From assembly GCF_003935425.1 (NCBI RefSeq), contig NZ_RHQN01000002.1, forward strand, positions 248,001-312,000: 64,000 bases of DNA, written 5' to 3'. The position numbers and the translations under genes were made by a program. This document shows positions 28,333 to 37,248 of this stretch, one piece after another. The first letter of the stretch is position 1, and the number at the start of each line of letters is the position of its first letter. Under the pieces are notes generated by a model. That model was not told the DNA's origin. It saw only the letters and a program-made list of their open reading frames with translations, and did no database searches. The stretch comes from Pseudomonas sp. v388. Its GTDB lineage: Bacteria > Pseudomonadota > Gammaproteobacteria > Pseudomonadales > Pseudomonadaceae.

Positions 28333-29062
28333 GACTGCTCCTGTGCTGGATAACCGCCTGACGCTGTTTGCCCTGATGCCAGCCCAGATAGCCGTAGAGG
28401 ACCAATAACGCCAAGGCCAGGGCGAACCACTGCACCGCGTAGGCCACATGCTTTTCCGGCCCCATCGCCACCACCGGCCAATCGACCCGGTTGGCCGCAG
28501 GTCCAGGCTCCAGGCGCAGCGCATGGGGATAGCCTTCGCGACCCAGTTCGAGCCAGAGCGCTTCCGGCTCGACCGAGTTCACCAGCTTCGGCCACGCATG
28601 GGTTGGCGCATCGGCTCGCAGACGAAACGCCTTGCCGGGGGTTTCATACACCCAGGCGGTGAGTTCCAGGCGCTGATCCGGCGTGTCGAAAGCCGGCAGC
28701 GCGCGTCGGTCCGGCCAGGGCAGCCAGCCCCGGTTGACCAGCAACCACAGGCCACTGGCGTGATCGAGAAAGGGTTGCAGCAGTTCGACCCCGCCTTTGC
28801 CGTCCCGAATGGCATTGTCCAGCAGCACGCTGTGCTCGGGATCGAAGCGGCCCTGCATCCGCAGGCGCCGCCAGGCCGGTTCGTCCGCATAGAGAATCTG
28901 CGTCGGGCTGACCGGCTCGGCCGCCCGGCGCTCGGCATAGTGGCTGAGTATCTCGCGCTTTTCCGCGCCGCGGCTCAATTGCCAGAACCCCAGGGACACC
29001 AGGGTCGGCAATAACATCAGGACGATCAATGTGGGCAGCCAGCCAGGGGAAAAACGCCTCAT
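28310..29062 (-). CDS. SURF1-family cytochrome oxidase assembly protein
   Basis: The 250-residue protein has a membrane helix at each end (about 8-24 and 213-230) around a periplasmic domain, the SURF1 layout. Family motifs are FWQLSRGAEK, VLLDNAIRDGKGGVELLQPF and LLVNRGWLPWPDR, plus HVAYAVQWFALALALLVLYGYLG at the end. SURF1 aids heme A insertion into subunit I. The 3' end overlaps the following gene by 23 bases. ATG 29062 is chosen over an in-frame TTG 18 bases upstream. Confidence 0.92.
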   Translation of the reverse strand: MRRFSPGWLPTLIVLMLLPTLVSLGFWQLSRGAEKREILSHYAERRAAEPVSPTQILYADEPAWRRLRMQGRFDPEHSVLLDNAIRDGKGGVELLQPFLDHASGLWLLVNRGWLPWPDRRALPAFDTPDQRLELTAWVYETPGKAFRLRADAPTHAWPKLVNSVEPEALWLELGREGYPHALRLEPGPAANRVDWPVVAMGPEKHVAYAVQWFALALALLVLYGYLGWHQGKQRQAVIQHRSSHEPHRDL

Positions 29063-29134
29063 ACCGGCTGCCCGACCCAATCAAAAGCCCTGCCTATACT
29101 CCAATGCACCATCGCGATTGCTCCTGGAGTTCAC

Positions 29135-29338
29135 ATGCTCAAAGCAGCGATTGTTCTTATGTTGGCCGCTACCGTGACCAGCCTGTTCAGCGGCCTGTTT
29201 TTCCTGATCAAAGACGACAGCCAGTCCACCCGACTGGTCAAGGCCCTGGCCCTGCGCGTCATCCTCGCCGCGCTGACCCTGGCGTTGATCGCCTGGGGTT
29301 TCTACAGCGGCCAGCTGGTTTCGCATGTGACCTGGTAA
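29135..29338 (+). CDS. DUF2909 twin-helix membrane protein
   Basis: The 67-residue protein is two hydrophobic helices (about 4-25 and 40-60) joined by a short polar loop (KDDSQSTRLVK). It matches DUF2909, small proteins found inside oxidase clusters. It is on the plus strand inside a minus-strand cluster, so it needs its own promoter. Function unknown. Confidence 0.82.
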   Translation: MLKAAIVLMLAATVTSLFSGLFFLIKDDSQSTRLVKALALRVILAALTLALIAWGFYSGQLVSHVTW

Positions 29339-29368
29339 GTCCAGAACACAGCGCGCGTGCGCGAGCGG

Positions 29369-30259
29369 TTACAGCACGTACACAAAAATGAACAGGCCGA
29401 CCCACACCACATCCACGAAATGCCAGTACCAGCTTGCCGCCTCAAATCCGAACTGGTGATCGGCATCAAAATGCCCGCGCAGGATGCGCATCAGCATGAC
29501 GAACAAAATGATGGTGCCGATGGTGACATGGGCGCCGTGAAATCCGGTGAGCATGAAGAACGTTGCGCCATAGATTCCCGAACCCAGGGTCAGGCCCAGC
29601 TCGTGATAGGCGTGCACATATTCCTCGGCCTGCAGCGCAATGAAGGTCCAACCCAACAGAATGGTCAGCGCCAGCCAGCGCTTGAGCGCCGTTCGATGGC
29701 CTTGCTTGAGCGCGTGGTGGGCGAAGGTGATGGTCACGCTGGAGCTGACCAGCAACACCGTATTGATCAGCGGCAGTTTCCAGGGGTCGATGATGCCTTT
29801 GGGCGCTGGATAGAGCTTGGGGTCGGGCGTGTCGAGCATCGGCCAGGTGTACTCGAAGTTCGGCCACAGCATATTGGAAACGGCATTGGCGCCTTCGCCG
29901 CCCAGCCATGGGCCGGACAGGACGCGCACGTAAAACAGCACGCCGAAGAACGCCAGGAAGAAACTCACTTCGGAAAAGATGAACCACGCCATGCCCCAGC
30001 GGAACGAGCGATCCATCTGTGCGCTGTAGAGTCCGGCCCGGCCTTCGCGCACGACCGCACCGAACCAGCCGAACATCATGTACGCCACCAGCAGCGCTCC
30101 GACGAAGAAAATCAGCGGCCCGTTCGATTCCGGCCGTCCGGCCTTCATGTCGTTGAACCAGGTGCCCAGGCCGAACATCGTGATCAGCAATGCCAGGGTG
30201 GCAATGATCGGCCACTTGCTCTGGGCGGGAACGTAATAGTGCTCGTGGGGCGTCGTCAT
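29369..30259 (-). CDS. coxC: cytochrome c oxidase subunit III
   Basis: The 296-residue membrane protein has about seven helices and family motifs (WGMAWFIFSEVSFFLAFFG, LLVSSSVTITFAHHALK, EYVHAYHELGLTLGSGIYG, TGFHGAHVTIG). It lacks cofactors but stabilises subunit I. It follows ctaG by 11 bases. Confidence 0.95.
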   Translation of the reverse strand: MTTPHEHYYVPAQSKWPIIATLALLITMFGLGTWFNDMKAGRPESNGPLIFFVGALLVAYMMFGWFGAVVREGRAGLYSAQMDRSFRWGMAWFIFSEVSFFLAFFGVLFYVRVLSGPWLGGEGANAVSNMLWPNFEYTWPMLDTPDPKLYPAPKGIIDPWKLPLINTVLLVSSSVTITFAHHALKQGHRTALKRWLALTILLGWTFIALQAEEYVHAYHELGLTLGSGIYGATFFMLTGFHGAHVTIGTIILFVMLMRILRGHFDADHQFGFEAASWYWHFVDVVWVGLFIFVYVL

Positions 30260-30270
30260 GTCTGGCCTCC

Positions 30271-30828
30271 TTAACCGCCGCTGTGGGCGACGGGTGTTGC
30301 AGGCTTCTGGCTGGGAGTAATGTCGAACAGCGTGTAGGCCAGCGTCAGGTGTTTCACGTCGTCGGGCAGGTCACGGTCGACGATGAAACGCACCGGCATT
30401 TCAATCCGCTCGCCGGGCTTGAGGTGTTGCTGGGTAAAGCAAAAGCACTCGGTCTTGTGAAAATAGGCAGCCGCCGGCCCCGGCGAAACGCTCGGCACCG
30501 CCTGGGCGGTCATGGGTTTGTCAGTGGGGTTCTGCGCGATGAACACCATCTCGTTCACCGCGCCGGGATACACCTCCAGCCGATCGGCCTTGGGATAGAA
30601 CGCCCAGACCATATTCGCCGCGTTGGTCGACATGAACTGCACGCGGATCTGGCGCGTCTGATCGACCGATTGCACACCCTGATAGGCGTCGCCGGTCTTG
30701 CCGTTGATGCCGAACGCCTTGCACATCACGTCGTACAGCGGCACCAGCGCGAAGCCGAACGCAAACATCGCCACCACAATCAGCAGCAGCCGTGGAACCA
30801 GCCATTTGGTCGAGCGGGATTCGTCCAT
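30271..30828 (-). CDS. ctaG: cytochrome c oxidase assembly protein CtaG (Cox11)
   Basis: The 185-residue protein has one N-terminal membrane helix (about 9-30, ending LVPLYDVMCKAFG) and a periplasmic immunoglobulin-like domain with the copper motif CFCFTQQ (about 136-142). It inserts copper into the CuB site of subunit I. It sits 6 bases after coxA in the same direction. Confidence 0.93.
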   Translation of the reverse strand: MDESRSTKWLVPRLLLIVVAMFAFGFALVPLYDVMCKAFGINGKTGDAYQGVQSVDQTRQIRVQFMSTNAANMVWAFYPKADRLEVYPGAVNEMVFIAQNPTDKPMTAQAVPSVSPGPAAAYFHKTECFCFTQQHLKPGERIEMPVRFIVDRDLPDDVKHLTLAYTLFDITPSQKPATPVAHSGG

Positions 30829-30834
30829 GGGCTC

Positions 30835-32427
30835 TTACTTCACTTCCGGCGGCGTGGAAAAGGTGTGATAAGGCGCCGGCGAAGGCAGGCTCCACTCCAG
30901 CCCTTCGGCCCCGTCCCAGGGCTTGGCCGGAGCGGGCGGGCCGCCGCGGATGGTCTTGATCACGATGAACAGGAACAGCAACTGGGTGGCGCCGAAGGTG
31001 AACGCACCGATGGTCGACACCATGTTGAAGTCCGCAAACTGCAGGTTGTAGTCCGGAATTCTGCGCGGCATGCCCGCCAGGCCCACGAAATGCATTGGGA
31101 AGAAGGCCATGTTCATCCCCACAAACGACATCCAGAAATGCAGCTTGCCCAGGGTTTCGTCGTACATGTGGCCGGTCCATTTGGGCAGCCAGTAGTAAGC
31201 GGACGCGAAAATGCCGAAGATCGCGCCCGGCACCAGTACGTAGTGAAAATGCGCGACTACGAAATAGGTGTCCTGATACTGGAAATCGGCAGGCGCGATG
31301 GACAGCATCAGCCCGGAGAACCCGCCGATGCTGAACAGGATCACGAACGCCACTGCGAACAGCATCGGCGTTTCGAAGCTCAGCGAACCCTGCCACATGG
31401 TGCTCACCCAATTGAAAACCTTTACCCCCGTGGGTACCGCGATGAGCATGGTCGCGTACATGAAGAACAGCTCACCCACCAACGGCACGCCCACCACGAA
31501 CATGTGATGCGCCCAGACAATGAACGACAGAAAGGCAATGGCCGCCACTGCGTAGACCATCGAGGTATAGCCGAACAGTGGCTTGCGCGAGAACGCCGGG
31601 ATGATCGAACTGACCGCGCCGAACGCCGGCAGGATCATGATGTACACCTCGGGATGGCCGAAAAACCAGAACACATGCTGGAACAGCACCGGGTCGCCAC
31701 CGCCTGCGGCATTGAAGAAGCTGGTGCCGAAGTGGATGTCCATCAGCATCATGGTCACGCAGCCGGCCAGCACCGGCATCACCGCGATCAACAGGAAAGC
31801 GGTGATCAGCCAGGTCCAGACGAACAAGGGCATTTTCATCAGCGTCATGCCTGGGGCGCGCAGGTTGAGAATGGTCGAGACCACATTGATCGCGCCCATG
31901 ATCGAGCTGATGCCCATCATGTGAATGGCGAAGATGAAGAACGTCACGCTCTCCGGCGCGTAGGTCGTGGACAGCGGCGCGTAGAAGGTCCAGCCGAAGT
32001 TGGGGCCGCCGCCGGGGCTGAACAGCGTGGAGACCAGCAGCAAAAATGCCGCGGGCAACAGCCAGAAACTGAAGTTGTTGAGCCGTGGAAGGGCCATGTC
32101 AGGCGCGCCGATCATCAGCGGAATCATCCAGTTGGCCAGCCCGACGAATGCCGGCATCACTGCGCCGAACACCATGATCAGGCCATGCATGGTGGTCATC
32201 TGATTGAAGAACTCAGGCTGCACGATCTGCAGGCCGGGTTGAAACAGTTCGGCACGGATCACCATCGCGAAGGAGCCGCCGAGCAGAAACATCGAGAAGC
32301 TGAACCACAGGTACAGCGTGCCGATGTCCTTGTGATTGGTGGTCAGGACCCAGCGCATCAGCCCTTTGGCCGGGCCGTGAGCATGGTCATGATCAACGTG
32401 GTCGTGGTCGTCGATAACTGCGCTCAT
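30835..32427 (-). CDS. coxA: cytochrome c oxidase subunit I (aa3 type)
   Basis: The 530-residue catalytic subunit carries low-spin heme, heme a3 and CuB. Visible signatures are MHGLIMVFGAVMP (heme a His), FWFFGHPEVYIMILPAFG (CuB His and cross-linked Tyr), IVWAHHMFVVG (two CuB His) and VVAHFHYVL (heme a3 and heme a His). A His/Asp-rich N terminus (DDHDHVDHDHAHG) is notable. EVYI, with the Glu of the D channel, marks an A-type heme-copper oxidase. Confidence 0.96.
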   Translation of the reverse strand: MSAVIDDHDHVDHDHAHGPAKGLMRWVLTTNHKDIGTLYLWFSFSMFLLGGSFAMVIRAELFQPGLQIVQPEFFNQMTTMHGLIMVFGAVMPAFVGLANWMIPLMIGAPDMALPRLNNFSFWLLPAAFLLLVSTLFSPGGGPNFGWTFYAPLSTTYAPESVTFFIFAIHMMGISSIMGAINVVSTILNLRAPGMTLMKMPLFVWTWLITAFLLIAVMPVLAGCVTMMLMDIHFGTSFFNAAGGGDPVLFQHVFWFFGHPEVYIMILPAFGAVSSIIPAFSRKPLFGYTSMVYAVAAIAFLSFIVWAHHMFVVGVPLVGELFFMYATMLIAVPTGVKVFNWVSTMWQGSLSFETPMLFAVAFVILFSIGGFSGLMLSIAPADFQYQDTYFVVAHFHYVLVPGAIFGIFASAYYWLPKWTGHMYDETLGKLHFWMSFVGMNMAFFPMHFVGLAGMPRRIPDYNLQFADFNMVSTIGAFTFGATQLLFLFIVIKTIRGGPPAPAKPWDGAEGLEWSLPSPAPYHTFSTPPEVK

Positions 32428-32461
32428 GTTCGGTCTCCTGCCGTGCGGTCTTGCCGGATAT

Positions 32462-33586
32462 TCATGGCTGCGCCTGCTTGAGCGTCAGTACTTCCCTGGG
32501 CGTGATCATGTCGCCCTTGGCGTTGCCCCACGCGTTGCGCTCGTAGGTCACGACCGCCGCGATATCCACCTCCGACAGCTGCTTGCCGAACGCGGCCATG
32601 GCCGTGCCCGGCTTGCCGTTGACCACGATGGCGAGGTGCTCGGCGATAGGGCCGGTCGCAATCTTCGAGCCCTTGAGAGCCGGAAACATTGGCGGCAGGC
32701 CCTGGCCTTCGGGCTGGTGACAGGCCACGCAGACGGTGTGATAGACCTTGTCGCCCTGGGCAATCAGCTCTTCGCGGGTCCATTCCTTGCTGGTCAGCTC
32801 CTTGAGCCGGGCCGCTTCCTGCTTGCGCTCGGTGAGCCAGGCGTCGTAATCGGCCTGGCTGCGGACATCGACCACAATAGGCATGAAGCCGTGATCCTTG
32901 CCGCACAGCTCGGTGCATTGTCCGCGATAGATGCCCGGCTTTTCGATGCGGGTCCAGGCTTCATGGACAAAGCCGGGCACCGCATCGCGCTTGACCGCGA
33001 ACGCCGGCACCCACCAGGAATGGATCACGTCGGCGCCGGTCACCAGAAAACGGATCTTGGAACCGACCGGCAACACCAGCGGCTGATCCACTTCCAGCAG
33101 GTAATGCTCGCCCTTGGTATCGCGATTCTGGATCTGGTCGGCGGTGGTCGCCAGGTTGCTGAAGAACTCGACGTCCTGGCCCAGGTATTTGTAGTGCCAC
33201 TTCCACTGGTAGCCGGTGATCTGGATATCCAGATCGGATTCGGCAGCGTCGTACATGCTGATCAGGGTGCGGGTGGCCGGAATCGCCATCGCCACCAATA
33301 TCAACAGGGGGACGACGGTCCAGAGGATTTCGACGGTGGTGTTTTCGTGAAAATGGGCGGCGGTTTGACCGGTTACCCGGCGATGAACGATCATTGACCA
33401 CAGCATCGCGCCAAAGACCACCACACCGATCACCACACAGATCCAGAAGATGGTCATGTGCAGGTCAAAGACAGCGTTGCTGACGACAGAAGCGCCGGGC
33501 GCCATATTGACAGTCCAGGCTCCATGCACCGGACTGCATATCGACCACAACACGAAGCTCATCCAGACGTGTGGATGTCGCATCAT
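32462..33586 (-). CDS. coxB: cytochrome c oxidase subunit II with C-terminal cytochrome c
   Basis: The 374-residue protein has a signal or first helix, two more membrane helices (about 43-63, 85-105), a cupredoxin domain with the CuA ligands (CTELCGKDHGFM) and a C-terminal cytochrome c domain with CVACH and an axial Met (PPMFPALKGS). The fused heme c makes the enzyme caa3-like. The start could be Met at 33586 or 33583; GGGGGAA lies about 7-12 bases before. It heads the oxidase cluster. In P. aeruginosa this oxidase is induced on starvation through RpoS. Confidence 0.94.
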   Translation of the reverse strand: MMRHPHVWMSFVLWSICSPVHGAWTVNMAPGASVVSNAVFDLHMTIFWICVVIGVVVFGAMLWSMIVHRRVTGQTAAHFHENTTVEILWTVVPLLILVAMAIPATRTLISMYDAAESDLDIQITGYQWKWHYKYLGQDVEFFSNLATTADQIQNRDTKGEHYLLEVDQPLVLPVGSKIRFLVTGADVIHSWWVPAFAVKRDAVPGFVHEAWTRIEKPGIYRGQCTELCGKDHGFMPIVVDVRSQADYDAWLTERKQEAARLKELTSKEWTREELIAQGDKVYHTVCVACHQPEGQGLPPMFPALKGSKIATGPIAEHLAIVVNGKPGTAMAAFGKQLSEVDIAAVVTYERNAWGNAKGDMITPREVLTLKQAQP

Positions 33587-33956
33587 CGCGCGTTCCCCCA
33601 GGCTCTTGTCATCCCGCAGGTTCAACCTGCGTTCAAGGGAGTGGGCCAACGAATGCCATGACGCGACGACCAGAGGGCTGCAACAGACAGCGCTGTGGTC
33701 CTGAGCCGACTTCCTTCAGAGCCGAGTATAGCCAGCACATGAAGGTCCGCCATCTCTCTGGATTGGCGGTGCGGCTGCGGGGTGCGTTCACTTGTTTTTG
33801 ATTGAACACGCAATAAACCGCCCAAAACGGGCTTTTAATAGCTAATGCATATAAATGTGTACCGGTTATGACAAATGCGTCTTAGCTGTCGGGCCAATCA
33901 GGCTACCGTATGACGTTTCATCACACCTACCTGGTATTGTGCCGTCAGGAGCAACC
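33587..33956. promoter_or_regulatory. divergent spacer between coxB and a hypothetical gene
   Basis: This 370-base gap holds a CTATACT element for coxB (separate entry) and an AT-rich patch (33815-33860) that may be a promoter for the plus-strand gene. No gene is supported in it. Confidence 0.4.
33725..33731 (-). promoter_or_regulatory. candidate RpoS -10 element for coxB
   Basis: The minus strand reads GGCTATACTCGG. CTATACT is the core of the RpoS -10 consensus. It lies about 140 bases before the coxB start. No convincing -35 was required or found. The known RpoS dependence of cox genes in P. aeruginosa makes the match plausible. Confidence 0.45.
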
Positions 33957-34607
33957 ATGAACACCGCCGCATTGCGCGAGCTGATCCACCATGCGCATCA
34001 ACATGAGGCCGCCACCGGCCAGTTGTTACGCCAAGTCGCGAACCAGCTTCCGCATCTTCATCCAGCGATCCATTTGCCGGATGCCGATGCAAAAGGTGCG
34101 TTGACGCGTTTCGTCGCCGCTTATATCGATCTGGTTCCCGATCTGCTGGACGCGGCGCACGCGGTTGCGGTCGAGGCGGGTATCGAAAGCCAGATCAAGC
34201 CGGTCCTCAAGATCGCTGAACACTTCTTCATTACCCCGCCGGACATTCTGGCCGACCACGAGGGGCTGGACAGTCTGCTGGACGAGGCTTATCTGGCGCA
34301 TCGCCTGGTCGAGGAAGTCAACGACCTGTATATCCGCCACTTCGGGCGCCCGCTGATTCCGTCCAACACCACCGTCGCCAGCGTGATCGCTCACCAGTTG
34401 ATCGGCGAAACCTTCGCCAATCATCTGGATGAAGCCGTTCATAAGGCTGTGGACGAGTTGCTTGATGAGGAAAGTTTCGAATTGGCCTCGGTGGAAGCCT
34501 ACCGCGACCGAATCGCCAGCCCGCACACCGAAGCTGCCTGGAAACGCTGGCCTTGCCTGTCGCGGCAGTTGGGCGTCGGCCTGGAGCTGGAAGAGCACGA
34601 AGCTTGA
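33957..34607 (+). CDS. conserved hypothetical protein
   Basis: The 216-residue soluble, mostly helical protein is acidic and shows no signal peptide or motif that I recognise. Blocks that look conserved are LVPDLLDAAHAVAVEAG, HFFITPPDILADHEGLDSLL and LLDEAYLAHRLVEEVNDLY, with a possible amphipathic helix repeat. The ATG at 33957 has AGGAG 5 bases upstream, better than an in-frame ATG 102 bases earlier. It lies between the oxidase genes and sulP, as PA0104 may in PAO1. No function assigned. Confidence 0.75.
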   Translation: MNTAALRELIHHAHQHEAATGQLLRQVANQLPHLHPAIHLPDADAKGALTRFVAAYIDLVPDLLDAAHAVAVEAGIESQIKPVLKIAEHFFITPPDILADHEGLDSLLDEAYLAHRLVEEVNDLYIRHFGRPLIPSNTTVASVIAHQLIGETFANHLDEAVHKAVDELLDEESFELASVEAYRDRIASPHTEAAWKRWPCLSRQLGVGLELEEHEA

Positions 34608-34616
34608 CCCCGCTGA

Positions 34617-34665
34617 ACCCGTAGGAGCGAGCGGGCGGCGATCCGTCTTGCTCGCGAACGGGTCG
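34617..34665. repeat. single REP element
   Basis: GTAGGAGCGAGCGGGCGGCG runs into TCTTGCTCGCGAACGGG, one left-type REP of the family seen at 19908 and 51168, without a recognisable inverted partner. It lies between convergent genes. Confidence 0.65.
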
Positions 34666-34685
34666 GTGCAGACGCCGAGCTGCTG

Positions 34686-36218
34686 TCAGCTGGCACCGCT
34701 CCCGATTCCGGTCGTGGTATGAACCCGGCCTTCCAGGCGCCGCTTCAGACCGCGCGGTTCGATGACCAGTTTCGTACCGTGCGCGGCATTGGCGCGACCC
34801 CATTCTTCCAGCAGTTCCAGGCAGGAATGGTCGATGTAGCTCAAATTGTTCAGCGGCACATGGACCGTACTGCCGGCAGGGATACCGGCAAGCGCCTTGG
34901 TCAGCGCCGGAACCTTGAGGAAGGTCGCTGCACCCACCAGACGCAGCTCCAGCTCGTTCTCCGCTTCCAGCGGAACCACGCTGATCTTCAGGCGCGAAGC
35001 TTTGAGCGCCAGCTTGACCAGGGTCAGACCAAAGCCCACCAATACACCCGTCAACAGGTCGGTGAAGATGATCGCACCTGCCGTGGCGGCGTAAGTGAAC
35101 ATCGGCATGCGACCGTAGCGCCCCAGACCGCGGAAGGTCTTCAGATCGACCAGTTTCAGACCGGTATAGACCAGCACACCCGCCAGACTCGCCACCGGAA
35201 TGCTCTGCAGCACGCTGGACAGCAGCAACACGAACGCCAGCAGCCACAGGCCATGGAAGATCGTCGACATGCGCGTCGTAGCACCGGCCTGGACGTTGGC
35301 CGAGCTGCGCACGATCACGCCCGTCATCGGCAGCGCACCGACCAGACCGCACAACATGTTGCCGACACCCTGGGCACTGAGTTCCTTGTCGAAATCCGAA
35401 CGCTGGCCGCTGTGCATGCGATCGACCGCCGCTGCGGACAGCAGCGTTTCGGCGCTGGCGATAAAGGCCACGGCAATGGCCGCGATCAGAATGGCAGGAT
35501 CTGCCAGATTCATCAGATCTGCCGGACGCAGCCAGTCGATGGCGTCGGAAAGGTTATCAGGCACCTCGACGCGCTTGACATCGAGCGCCATGAACAGGCT
35601 GATGCCCGTCGCGATACCCACGCCCAGCAAGGCACCCGGCACGAAGCGCAGCGACTGCGGGCGCAACTTGTCCCAGCTCCACATGATCAGGATCGTACCC
35701 AGGCCCAGCATCCCGGCTTGCAGACCGCTGCCCGGCCCGATGGCCTGCACCAGCGTGGCGGGGAAGCCCACCAGGTTGTCCAGTCCGGAAGGCTTGGGTC
35801 CGCTGTCGAACATCACATGCGCCTGCGAAAGCACGATCAGCACGCCGATCCCCGCCAGCATGCCGTACACCACCGCCGGAGCGGTCACCCGAAACCAGCA
35901 TCCGAGTTTGAAGCGCCCGGCCAGCACCTGCAGCAAGCCGGCCAGCAACAGGATAGGGCCGAGCATGAGCATGCCGTGTTCGCGCACCAGCTCGAAGACC
36001 AGCACCGCCAGACCGGCAGCCGGGCCGCTGACCTGCAACGGAGAGCCCGCCAGCCAGCCGACCACAAGGCCGCCGATGATGCCGGTGATCAGGCCTTTGG
36101 CCGGAGGCATACCAGAGGCAATGGCGATACCCATGCACAACGGCAGGGCGACCAGGAACACCACCACGGAAGCCAGTAGCTCCCGTGGTAAAACGGATTT
36201 CAATTCTGTTGCACCCAT
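34686..36218 (-). CDS. SulP family anion transporter with STAS domain
   Basis: The 510-residue permease has about 11-12 membrane helices, the SulP signature region (LCMGIAIASGMPPAKGLITG and SGPAAGLAVLVFELV) and a C-terminal STAS domain (about 425-500). ATG 36218 has GGAGAAG 6 bases before it. It lies next to a beta-carbonic anhydrase in the same direction, 110 bases apart. Such pairs are thought to move bicarbonate rather than sulfate; the substrate here is inferred from that context only. Confidence 0.88.
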   Translation of the reverse strand: MGATELKSVLPRELLASVVVFLVALPLCMGIAIASGMPPAKGLITGIIGGLVVGWLAGSPLQVSGPAAGLAVLVFELVREHGMLMLGPILLLAGLLQVLAGRFKLGCWFRVTAPAVVYGMLAGIGVLIVLSQAHVMFDSGPKPSGLDNLVGFPATLVQAIGPGSGLQAGMLGLGTILIMWSWDKLRPQSLRFVPGALLGVGIATGISLFMALDVKRVEVPDNLSDAIDWLRPADLMNLADPAILIAAIAVAFIASAETLLSAAAVDRMHSGQRSDFDKELSAQGVGNMLCGLVGALPMTGVIVRSSANVQAGATTRMSTIFHGLWLLAFVLLLSSVLQSIPVASLAGVLVYTGLKLVDLKTFRGLGRYGRMPMFTYAATAGAIIFTDLLTGVLVGFGLTLVKLALKASRLKISVVPLEAENELELRLVGAATFLKVPALTKALAGIPAGSTVHVPLNNLSYIDHSCLELLEEWGRANAAHGTKLVIEPRGLKRRLEGRVHTTTGIGSGAS

Positions 36219-36328
36219 GGCACTTCTCCGGGATTTCATCAGACGTGACAACGCCTGGCGACACGCGATGAACGCAGCCGCCACAGGCAGAAAAAGGGTT
36301 ACCGTCAGTCGTGGATCAAATCAGGCGA

Positions 36329-37057
36329 CTAAAAGCGCGGCTTTGGAGTGGCCATGGGAATGTGACCGGAGCCGTCGAGTGGGATGAAGCTGTCCAGCTC
36401 GGCATCGTAGGCGAGGATTTCGCTGGTCTCGATGCTGTAGACCCAACCGTGGATGAACAGCTGGCCGGCGGCCATTTTTGCTGCAACGGACGGGTGAGTG
36501 CGCAGATGCTGGAGCTGGGAGATCACGTTTTCCTGAGTCAGGACGTGCATGGTCTCCAGTTCACTGTTGCAGTTGCAATTCTGCTCGACCACGGTGCGTG
36601 CGACTTCGGCGTGGCGCAGCCAGGCTTTGACGGTCGGCATCTTTTCCAGGCTATCGGGGTTGAGCACCGCACGCATCGCGCCGCAGTCGGAGTGACCGCA
36701 GATGATGATGTGCTGCACGCCAAGGGCGCCGACGGCATATTCGATGGCGGTGGACACGCCGCCGTTCATCTGGCCATAGGGCGGTACCACGTTACCGACG
36801 TTACGGGTAACGAACAGGTCGCCGGGCGAGCTTTGGGTGATGAGTTCGGGAACGATGCGCGAGTCGGCGCAGGTGATGAACATGGCGCGTGGCTTCTGGG
36901 CCGTGGCCAGTTTCTTGAACAGCTCTTGCTGCTGGGGGAACACTTCATTGCGAAAATGCACGAAGCCATCCACGATATGTTGCAACGCTACTTCGGCGCT
37001 CTCTGCGTGTTCACTGGTTGCCGAAGTAGCCGATGGCTGTTTATCCATGTCTCTCAT
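36329..37057 (-). CDS. beta-class carbonic anhydrase
   Basis: The 242-residue enzyme interconverts CO2 and bicarbonate. Zinc ligands are Cys63 (ITCADSR), His122 and Cys125 (GHSDCGAM); Asp65 and Arg67 form the catalytic dyad. The residues around the site are of the type that can close at low pH, but this cannot be settled by eye. The ATG at 37057 follows AGAGGATGCAGAC. It is upstream of sulP and probably cotranscribed. The PAO1 equivalent is PA0102 (psCA1), from memory. Confidence 0.93.
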   Translation of the reverse strand: MRDMDKQPSATSATSEHAESAEVALQHIVDGFVHFRNEVFPQQQELFKKLATAQKPRAMFITCADSRIVPELITQSSPGDLFVTRNVGNVVPPYGQMNGGVSTAIEYAVGALGVQHIIICGHSDCGAMRAVLNPDSLEKMPTVKAWLRHAEVARTVVEQNCNCNSELETMHVLTQENVISQLQHLRTHPSVAAKMAAGQLFIHGWVYSIETSEILAYDAELDSFIPLDGSGHIPMATPKPRF

Positions 37058-37248
37058 GTCTGCATCCTCTGACGGATTGATGTGGATTATTCATGCGTTC
37101 ACTGACCAAACCGGAATGACACTCTTGTCTGGCATGGCAATCATGTCCGTTGATCGCTGCCTCTGGCATCAGTCCTGAATACAAAGTAAACCGCCAAGCT
37201 TAAATGAAACTGAAGGCAGCCGCTCTGGGTCGTGGCTCGCAGCCATTA

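Noticed and set aside
30283-32481. A 732-codon open frame antisense to coxA and ctaG
   Set aside because: It spans two well-supported genes and has a His/Gln-biased composition with no domain.
33817-33838. Small hairpin GCCC-AAAAC-GGGC followed by TTTT
   Set aside because: A 4-bp stem is too weak for a terminator, and no gene ends there on the plus strand.
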